From Heritagella sp051881655 (GTDB taxonomy: Bacteria > Bacillota > Clostridia > Oscillospirales > Acutalibacteraceae), in the NCBI GenBank assembly GCA_051881655.1, contig JBJEQH010000109.1, positions 1-12,945 on the forward strand: 12,945 nt of DNA, given 5' to 3'. Below the pieces are notes generated by a model, which made no database searches, was not told the origin of the DNA, and saw nothing but the letters and a program-made list of their open reading frames with translations. A program made the position numbers and the translations under genes. This document shows positions 1 to 4,514 of this stretch, piece by piece; positions within the stretch are counted from its first letter, which is position 1, and each line of letters opens with the position of its first letter.

Positions 1-508
1 GTACTGGCTGATGAGCGGCGGGGGAAAAACCCGCGTGCGGGATATCCTGTTGAACCCCGGCGTGATTGGCTTGGCGGTGGGCGTGGTGCTGTTCGCTCTG
101 AAGGTGCAGCTGCCCGAGATAATCGCCTATCCCATGGAATGCTTCAGTGCGCTGAATACCCCCCTTGCCATGGTGGTGATCGGTTCGTATATCGCCAAGG
201 TGGAGCTGCGCGAGTTTTTCACCGACCGCCATGTGTTCCAGGTGTGCGGGCTGAGGCTGCTGCTGATTCCCGCGGTTTATTTCGGTGTGCTGCTGCTTTT
301 GAACATGCTGTGCCCGCAGCCGGTCATGCTGGTCAGCTGTATGATTCAGGCCGCCGCGCCGGTGGCCGGGCTTACGGTATTGTTTGCCGCCAAATTTAAC
401 CGGGAGAAAGAACTCTCGGCCAAGTGCGTGGCGGTATCCACGGTGCTGTCGGTGGTGACCATGCCGGTCATTACCGTACTGGCCCAGATGGCGGGGGGCC
501 TGCTGTAA
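1..508 (+). CDS. AEC family (auxin efflux carrier-type) permease, C-terminal part, cut by window edge
   Basis: The frame is open through the first bases of the window (codons for Y-W-L precede the first Met at base 11), so the gene starts upstream and only about 168 C-terminal residues are visible. They are hydrophobic, with about five membrane segments. The AEC/Mem_trans C-terminal pattern is recognisable: an 'ILLNPGVIGLAVG' segment after a basic linker, a middle helix with 'NTPLAMVVIGSYIA', then 'LRLLLIPAVYF', a 'QAAAPVAGLTVLFAAKF' stretch and a final helix with 'VSTVLSVVTMPVITVL'. Family members are secondary transporters of organic anions such as malate, or of unknown substrates; the substrate cannot be read here. 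A terminator hairpin lies 90 bp after the stop, so the gene ends its transcription unit. The family call is firm; the function within the family is open. Confidence 0.85.
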   Translation, partial: YWLMSGGGKTRVRDILLNPGVIGLAVGVVLFALKVQLPEIIAYPMECFSALNTPLAMVVIGSYIAKVELREFFTDRHVFQVCGLRLLLIPAVYFGVLLLLNMLCPQPVMLVSCMIQAAAPVAGLTVLFAAKFNREKELSAKCVAVSTVLSVVTMPVITVLAQMAGGLL

Positions 509-597
509 CCAAAAGGGGAAAAATCCATAGTATGGGATGCACAGGTTTCGCCCTCCGTGGCCGGGAGGGACGGGACCGGGTGCTTCATCGGATAGAG

Positions 598-641
598 GGG
601 TCTGTCCCCGGAAGGGAACTTCCGGGGACAGACCCGTTTTT
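598..641 (+). terminator. Strong rho-independent terminator with perfect 17-bp stem
   Basis: Bases 598-614 and 619-635 are perfect inverted complements around a GGAA tetraloop, followed by G and five Ts (637-641). It lies downstream of the AEC permease and just before the rpe promoter, so it insulates rpe from upstream transcription. The arm begins GGGTCTGTCCCC, a sequence I associate with dispersed terminator-like repeats in bacterial genomes; that association is from memory and untested here. Confidence 0.85.
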
Positions 642-642
642 C

Positions 643-671
643 TTGAAAAAACAGGGTGGATAAGGTACAAT
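643..671 (+). promoter_or_regulatory. Sigma-A type promoter of rpe
   Basis: TTGAAA (643-648; 5 of 6 to TTGACA) and TACAAT (666-671; 5 of 6 to TATAAT) are separated by exactly 17 bp. Transcription should start near 678. That leaves the ATG at 681 almost leaderless but gives the GTG at 711 a normal leader of about 33 nt, which supports the GTG as the rpe start. Confidence 0.65.
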
Positions 672-689
672 AGCAGTGGAATGAAAAAG

Positions 690-701
690 AGGAAAGGCAG
701 G
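690..701 (+). promoter_or_regulatory. Ribosome binding site region deciding the rpe start
   Basis: A purine-rich AGGAAAGGCAGG stretch ends 9 bases before the GTG at 711. The ATG at 681 has only a weak GTGGA directly before it. Confidence 0.5.
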
Positions 702-710
702 CGATTCCCT

Positions 711-1352
711 GTGAAAATTGCACCGTCCATGCTGGCTTGTGATTTTACCCGGATGGGGGAGGAAGTCCGCCGGATTACCCGGGCCGGGGCGGACTGGGTT
801 CATCTGGATGTAATGGATGGGGGCTTTGTCCCCAATATCAGTTTTGGGCCTGCGGTGATCGCGGCCCTGCGAAAGGAAACCGATCTTCCCTTTGACGTGC
901 ATCTGATGATCCGGCAGCCGCTTTTTTATATCCCGCATTTTGTAAAAGCCGGGGCGGATCTGATTACGTTTCATGTGGAGAGCGAAAGCCCTGTGCGGGA
1001 GACGCTGCAGGCCATTCACAAGGCCGGCTGCCGGGCCGGGCTCGTCCTGAAACCGGGGACCCCGGCACAGGCGGTGAAGGAATACCTGCCCGATTGCGAT
1101 CTGGTGCTGATTATGACCGTGGAACCGGGCTTTGGCGGACAGACCTTCATGGCGGATATGATGCGGAAGGTGCGCGCCATTAAGAGCTGGGCGCCGCAGA
1201 TGACGGTGGAAGTGGATGGCGGCATCAACAAAGAGACCATCCGCCTGTGCGCCGAGAGCGGTGCCGATGTGGCGGTGGCGGGGACCAGTGTGTTCCGGGC
1301 ACCGGATGCGGGAAAAATGATCGAAGAATTAAAGGCGGCGGCACAGCTGTAA
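711..1352 (+). CDS. rpe: Ribulose-phosphate 3-epimerase
   Basis: This is the cytosolic pentose-phosphate enzyme that interconverts D-ribulose 5-phosphate and D-xylulose 5-phosphate, about 213 aa, normal for the family. Visible family motifs, in order, are IAPSMLACDF at the N-terminus, HLDVMDGGFVPNISFGP (metal-binding His and catalytic Asp), DVHLMI, TFHVES, LVLKPGTP, MTVEPGFGGQ, the second catalytic Asp in VEVDGGIN, and AGTSVF (phosphate-binding loop). I chose the GTG start because the conserved protein begins right there (V-K-I-A-P-S) and because of the promoter and ribosome binding site positions. The upstream ATG at 681 would add ten basic residues not expected in the family. The gene appears monocistronic. 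Its last 24 bp overlap the 3' end of the convergent MecA-like gene. Confidence 0.95.
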   Translation: MKIAPSMLACDFTRMGEEVRRITRAGADWVHLDVMDGGFVPNISFGPAVIAALRKETDLPFDVHLMIRQPLFYIPHFVKAGADLITFHVESESPVRETLQAIHKAGCRAGLVLKPGTPAQAVKEYLPDCDLVLIMTVEPGFGGQTFMADMMRKVRAIKSWAPQMTVEVDGGINKETIRLCAESGADVAVAGTSVFRAPDAGKMIEELKAAAQL

Positions 1353-1904
1353 TTGGCCGTGTTCCCGCAGCCAGGCGGCCTCCAGGGTGCTGATAGGCCG
1401 GCAGCAGGCAAATTCGCTGCACAGCCGCATCCACGCCGGGCGGCATCCCATGGGCAGCGATAAAAGCAGCAGCCAGCTGTCCCGCAGGGTAAAAAGTTCG
1501 GCCCGACGCAGCTGCGCGGGGGCCTGGGGTGCGGACTTTTCCGCACAATGCCGGATCTTTTCCCGGGAAAACGCGAGAAGGGCCGGCCAGAACAAAAGAA
1601 AATCATCCACACAGGCAAAGCGGCAGCACAGGGGATGCAGGCGGTCTTTCAGGCGGAACCGCCGCGGAGGCGGCAGCAAAAACCAGAACAGCATTTCCCC
1701 GCCGGGCAGAAGAACCGACCGCGCCTGGGCCACACCGGGAAACGGCGCACGGTGAAGATATCGGAAGGCTTCGCGCAGAAGCCGGGCGCATATCAGGCGG
1801 TACTGTTTTTCGGACAGTTCCCGGTTTAAAAGTCCCAGGCGGCCGGCCTCCTGGTTGGTGAGCAGAATCAGCACACGGCCAGCCTGCAGCGGGTGGATTT
1901 TCAT
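1329..1904 (-). CDS. Divergent MecA-like adaptor protein
   Basis: The protein is 191 aa. The N-terminal part (MKIHPLQAGRVLILLTNQEA, then a helix-rich stretch with L-x-x-x-L-L-R-E-A) aligns with the MecA N-terminal domain, which opens M-E-I-E-R-I and continues to F/L-T-x-x-D. The C-terminal part follows the MecA order: F-x-x-V-D-D-F, then ELFTLRDSWLLLLSL (compare T-L-Y-S-F-x-N-x-Y-Y-L), then SEF and L-R-E-H-G-Q near the end (compare L-E-E-Y-G-K). MecA proteins deliver substrates such as ComK to the ClpC protease. The acidic middle linker typical of Bacillus MecA is short or absent, and the protein is rich in Arg, Cys and Trp. The ATG at 1904 is preferred over an upstream ATG at 1934 because of an excellent GGAGGTG site. 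The gene is divergent from the Rnf-like operon and overlaps rpe at its 3' end. Assignment is by remembered pattern, so moderate. Confidence 0.6.
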   Translation of the reverse strand: MKIHPLQAGRVLILLTNQEAGRLGLLNRELSEKQYRLICARLLREAFRYLHRAPFPGVAQARSVLLPGGEMLFWFLLPPPRRFRLKDRLHPLCCRFACVDDFLLFWPALLAFSREKIRHCAEKSAPQAPAQLRRAELFTLRDSWLLLLSLPMGCRPAWMRLCSEFACCRPISTLEAAWLREHGQLQLCRRL

Positions 1905-1913
1905 CGAGGAAAA

Positions 1914-1920
1914 CACCTCC
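1914..1920 (-). promoter_or_regulatory. Ribosome binding site fixing the MecA-like start
   Basis: On the minus strand this reads GGAGGTG, nine bases before ATG 1904. It would lie inside the coding region if the upstream ATG at 1934 were used. Confidence 0.75.
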
Positions 1921-1967
1921 GTTTCCCGGAACAAAGCGGATCAATTCGGCAGAGGAGAGAGGACAAT

Positions 1968-2996
1968 ATGCAGAAAAAGAAGAGCCATAGCCTGGAAGAG
2001 GCGCGCACTCCCAATTCCTACCAGCGGGATTTTCTGCTGGTGTTAGCGGCGGTTGCGGTTCTTCCTTATGTATATTACGGGGAAAGGGTCCTGCTGGTGC
2101 TGGGAGTTTCCATGCTGGCCGCAGCGGCAGGCACGGCCGCGTTCCGGCTGCTGCGGGGCGTTCAGGAGATCCCGGATCTGTCGTGCCTGACCACGGGTAT
2201 GCTCATCGGTCTGATGCTGCCGGTGAATGTGCCGTTGTTCATCCCTGTGTTGGCATCCCTGTTCGCCATGTGCGTGGTGAGAGAACCCTTTGGAGAAAAG
2301 GGAACCCATCTGCTGAATCCCGCGGCCGGAGGTCTGGCTCTGGTGACGGTGCTGTGGCCGGAAACCGTTTTTTCTTATTATAATATGAAAGCCGGCACGG
2401 GGATGACCCTGTGGGACGGCGTGTGTGCGGTGACTTCTTCGCCGTCAGCTCAGCTGAAAAAGGGCTTTATTCCGGATCTGCAGCCGTTTGATATGCTGTT
2501 TGGCCGGTATGCCGGGCCCATGGGGGCCACAGCGGCGGTTGTGTTGGCTGCGGGACTGGTCTTTCTGATCGTCCGTGGAGATGTGGATTTCCGTATGCCG
2601 GCCGGGATGCTGCTGGGGGCCTGTCTGGTGGCTTGGTTTTTCCCCCGTATTCCAGCCTCTTCGCTGACCAGCCTGAAATTTGAGATTCTGGCCGGCGGCG
2701 TACTGGCAGTCATTCTGCTGCAGGCGGTCGATTCCGCTTCGCTGCCCGCAACCCGGGCCGGGAAATGGGCGCTGGGATTGGCGGGCGGCCTGCTGCTGAT
2801 GGGGATGCAGTATAGCGGCGCGTATGAGCAGAGCGGGGCCTTTGCCGTGCTGCTGCTGGGGGCCTTGGCACCGCTTGCCGACCAGCTGACCGGCCAGGCC
2901 GGCGCCTGGATCCAACAGAGAAAACAGAGGAAAGGGGGAGAAGTACATGGCAAAAAGCCGCATCGCAAAGAGAAGGGCCCAACTGAAACGGCGTAA
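1968..2996 (+). CDS. rnfD: RnfD-like (NqrB/RnfD family) membrane subunit
   Basis: The protein is 342 aa, polytopic, with a basic N-terminus, about eight to ten hydrophobic segments and a very basic tail. RnfD is the flavin-bearing, ion-path membrane subunit of the Rnf complex (ferredoxin:NAD+ oxidoreductase). Family marks are TTGMLIGLMLPVNVP (residues ~75-89), REPFGEKGTHLLNPAAGG (~105-122; canonical G-x-G-x-N-x-F-N-P-A) and DGVCAVTSSP (~150-159). The last aligns with the FMN-attachment D-G-[IV]-[ST]-x-A-T-P, placing a threonine at residue 156. The Ala before it is Val and the following Pro is displaced. The C-terminal T-D-P-V-T-[AS]-S/P motif is degraded to V-D-S-A-S-L-P. The ATG at 1968 follows an AGAGGAGAGAGG site; the open frame upstream has no ribosome binding site. 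It is the first gene of a D-E-A operon and its end overlaps the next gene by 50 bp. Confidence 0.85.
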   Translation: MQKKKSHSLEEARTPNSYQRDFLLVLAAVAVLPYVYYGERVLLVLGVSMLAAAAGTAAFRLLRGVQEIPDLSCLTTGMLIGLMLPVNVPLFIPVLASLFAMCVVREPFGEKGTHLLNPAAGGLALVTVLWPETVFSYYNMKAGTGMTLWDGVCAVTSSPSAQLKKGFIPDLQPFDMLFGRYAGPMGATAAVVLAAGLVFLIVRGDVDFRMPAGMLLGACLVAWFFPRIPASSLTSLKFEILAGGVLAVILLQAVDSASLPATRAGKWALGLAGGLLLMGMQYSGAYEQSGAFAVLLLGALAPLADQLTGQAGAWIQQRKQRKGGEVHGKKPHRKEKGPTETA

Positions 2997-3609
2997 ATAT
3001 CTGCGCCAGCTGTGGGACGCCATGGAGGGGCCGCTTTTCACCCGGAATGTGGTGCTGACCGCCGGGCTGGGGCTGTTCCCCATTTTGGTTGGCTGTCTGG
3101 ATGGGAAAAGCGCGGCGGCCCTTTCCCTTTTGTGTCTGTACACCACGGTGCCGGTGTGTCTGATCAGCAGTTTAATGGGGAAGTACCTGCCCCTCTGGGT
3201 GCGCCCGCCGCTCTCGGCCATCCTGGCTGCCGGTATTCTGGTGCTGGTGGATCTGGGGCAGCCGTGGCTGCTGCGAATCTGCGGGATTCCCGGATGTCTG
3301 ATGGCCGTGGGGACTGTGATGCTCTCCCATGCATCGGATTATGCGCCCGGGCATGTGCTGCTGGGCACCCTGGCGGATTCACTGGGGGCTTCCGGTGGTT
3401 TTGCCCTGGCAGCGCTGCTGACGGGTGGCCTGCGGGAATTGCTGGCGGGTTCCGTTTGGTGGGTGCAGGGGGATGAGAGCGGGACTCTCTCCCGCAGTAT
3501 CGTATCCCAGCCCTTTGTGGCCCTGCTGTTTCTGGGAATTTTGGCGGCCGCTTTGCAGAAAGGAAACCAGGTGCGCCGGAAAAAGGCGGGAAAGGGGAAA
3601 ATAGGATGA
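2947..3609 (+). CDS. rnfE: RnfE-like (Rnf/Nqr D-E family) membrane subunit lacking the cluster cysteines
   Basis: The protein is 220 aa with about six membrane segments and basic ends. It aligns without gaps to RnfE at both signature half-helices: LGLFPILVGC for L-G-L-C-P-L-L-A-V-T, and CGIPGCLMAVGTVMLSHASD for L-G-I-F-I-P-L-I-V-T-N-C-x-x-x-G-R-A. The late A-D-S-L-G-A-S-G-G-F...LRELLAG matches D-G-x-x-x-G-x-G...REIIGNG. In Rnf and NQR the two Cys of this subunit bind an intramembrane iron-sulfur cluster; here they are Phe44 and Thr123. Nearby Cys50, Cys112 and Cys117 are out of register. Start chosen at 2947: an AAGGGGGAG site sits just upstream and the N-terminal 24 residues are strongly basic. 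A shorter start at the Met codon at 3021 lacks a site. It overlaps the next gene by ATGA. Family assignment is good; retained electron transfer is doubtful. Confidence 0.8.
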   Translation: MAKSRIAKRRAQLKRRKYLRQLWDAMEGPLFTRNVVLTAGLGLFPILVGCLDGKSAAALSLLCLYTTVPVCLISSLMGKYLPLWVRPPLSAILAAGILVLVDLGQPWLLRICGIPGCLMAVGTVMLSHASDYAPGHVLLGTLADSLGASGGFALAALLTGGLRELLAGSVWWVQGDESGTLSRSIVSQPFVALLFLGILAAALQKGNQVRRKKAGKGKIG

Positions 3610-4202
3610 CGCAGATAATGACCTGTCTTTTCACGGCATTGGCCGCTTTTACCACCGAAAACCTGTTGTTTTCCGGCGGTGTCGGGCTGTCGCGCATGAT
3701 GCGTGTGGCCCGGCGTGGAAAGAAGGCGGGGGTGTTTGCCGGGCTGCTCACGGTGTTCTCTCTGCTATCCTATTTGACGGCGTGGGGAATCTGGCAGCTG
3801 CTGCCGGCCCGCTCCACGTTCTCCGCATGGCTGACCCTGTGCTACGCGGGCAGCTGCGCGCTGTGGTATGTGGCAGGAATGTTCCTTTTGTCAGTGGCGG
3901 CGCCGAAGATTTTCCATGCGGTGGATCAGCTGATGGCGTCGGCCGCCATCAATACGGTGGTGATGATACTGCCGTTTGTATCGGTGCTGCGCAAATGGAC
4001 GATCTGGCAGGGAATGGCGTACTGCCTGGGGACCGGGGCCGCCTTCTATCTGGCGATAAAAATGATGACCCCTCTGATGCCCAGACTGTACGACAAAAGG
4101 ATCCCGCGGGCGCTGCGGGGATTTCCGGCCGCCCTGCTGCTTCTGGGGCTTGTGGCCCTTGGCATGATGGGCTTTACCGGGGATATCCTGTTCTTCCGGT
4201 AA
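3606..4202 (+). CDS. rnfA: RnfA-like (Rnf/Nqr D-E family) membrane subunit lacking the cluster cysteines
   Basis: The protein is 198 aa, the usual RnfA length (~193), with about six membrane segments. Ungapped matches to RnfA are ENLLFSGGVGLSRMMRVARR (canonical N-N-F-V-L-x-x-F-L-G-x-C-P-F-x-G-V-S-K-K) and PKIFHAVDQLMASAAINTVV (canonical P-x-L-Y-x-x-L-G-I-F-L-P-L-I-T-T-N-C-A-V). The C-terminal P-x-x-x-R-G-F-P...GMMGFTG matches P-x-F-R-G...AFMGFSG. The cluster-ligand cysteines are Ser29 and Thr117; the Asn before the second is kept (Asn116). The start overlaps the upstream stop by four bases (ATGA), so translation is probably coupled. It is the last gene of the operon; a terminator follows 74 bp downstream. 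RnfA and RnfE are mutual homologues, so the A/E labels rest on length, N-terminal match and gene order. Confidence 0.8.
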   Translation: MTQIMTCLFTALAAFTTENLLFSGGVGLSRMMRVARRGKKAGVFAGLLTVFSLLSYLTAWGIWQLLPARSTFSAWLTLCYAGSCALWYVAGMFLLSVAAPKIFHAVDQLMASAAINTVVMILPFVSVLRKWTIWQGMAYCLGTGAAFYLAIKMMTPLMPRLYDKRIPRALRGFPAALLLLGLVALGMMGFTGDILFFR

Positions 4203-4275
4203 GGGTCGTAGAATCCCGTTTTCCATGTTATTGAAAACGGGAACGGTCCATGGGGAATAAAATCGTCCGCTTTTT

Positions 4276-4308
4276 AAATCCGGCTGAAGGTTTCAGCCGG
4301 ATTTTTTT
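4276..4308 (+). terminator. Terminator of the Rnf-like operon
   Basis: Perfect 13-bp arms (4276-4288 and 4292-4304) enclose a three-base loop, and a run of seven Ts overlaps the stem foot (4302-4308). Confidence 0.9.
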
Positions 4309-4345
4309 ATTTTCTATTCTTTATTTATAATTTTGTATAGAATTT

Positions 4346-4430
4346 TATTCTGTAAATTTATCAGGATAAAAGCAAATAAATAGAGAAATAGAAGGAAATA
4401 AATGAAAAATATTCTGTACTTTATTCTGCA
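4346..4430 (+). repeat. Three direct TATTCTGYA repeats upstream of putP
   Basis: Copies lie at 4346-4354, 4410-4418 (both TATTCTGTA) and 4422-4430 (TATTCTGCA). A weaker TATTCTTTA is at 4315-4323. The start-to-start spacings of 64 and 12 bases are near six and one helical turns. The last copy abuts the -35 position of the putP promoter, so these are candidate regulator sites. AT-rich composition raises the chance background. Confidence 0.4.
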
Positions 4431-4458
4431 TTTCAGTCTGTTTTTTATTATGGTATAA
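4402..4458 (+). CDS. Possible 18-aa hydrophobic leader peptide or chance mini-ORF
   Basis: An ATG preceded by GAAGGAAA at a good distance opens an 18-codon frame (MKNILYFILHFSLFFIMV) that would form a single membrane helix. Its stop lies inside the TATAAT of the putP promoter, so it would have to be transcribed from further upstream, for example a TATAAT at 4326-4331 that lacks a good -35. Low confidence that it is expressed. Confidence 0.15.
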   Translation: MKNILYFILHFSLFFIMV

Positions 4459-4459
4459 T
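4451..4459 (+). promoter_or_regulatory. Extended -10 promoter of putP
   Basis: TGGTATAAT is a perfect extended -10 (TGn plus TATAAT at 4454-4459). The -35 position (4431-4436, TTTCAG) is a poor match, as is common for extended -10 promoters and for activator-dependent ones. A start near 4466 gives a leader of about 49 nt. Confidence 0.7.
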
Positions 4460-4514
4460 TCTTCTCGGTGTTTCACAGGAGAAGCGCAAAATCGGGGAGA
4501 AAGAGGGAAAAACC

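Larger units (their letters stand above)
4203..4514. other. Intergenic region between the Rnf-like operon and putP
   Basis: The first part holds a 10-bp hairpin without a T-tract (4214-4223 / 4233-4242) and then the operon terminator. The rest is a strongly AT-rich block (29 G/C in 4301-4460) with repeated TATTCTG motifs, a small dyad AGAAT-TTT-ATTCT (4339-4351), an 18-codon hydrophobic mini-ORF and the putP promoter. The last ~55 bases are the putP leader. Confidence 0.7.

Noticed and set aside
11..13. ATG at base 11 as the start of the AEC permease
   Set aside because: The frame is open upstream to the window edge, no ribosome binding site is visible, and the protein would lack the N-terminal half of the family.
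551..569. CCCTCC/GGAGGG hairpin after the AEC gene as a terminator or riboswitch
   Set aside because: Six-base arms without a T-tract or recognisable conserved RNA core; likely chance in GC-rich DNA.
1905..1967. Promoters in the 63-bp spacer between the MecA-like and RnfD-like genes
   Set aside because: No hexamer pair with acceptable spacing was found on either strand; the promoters may lie inside the neighbouring coding regions.
4214..4242. 10-bp hairpin after the Rnf-like operon as a terminator
   Set aside because: No T-tract follows; the nearby hairpin with seven Ts at 4276-4308 is a far better terminator.
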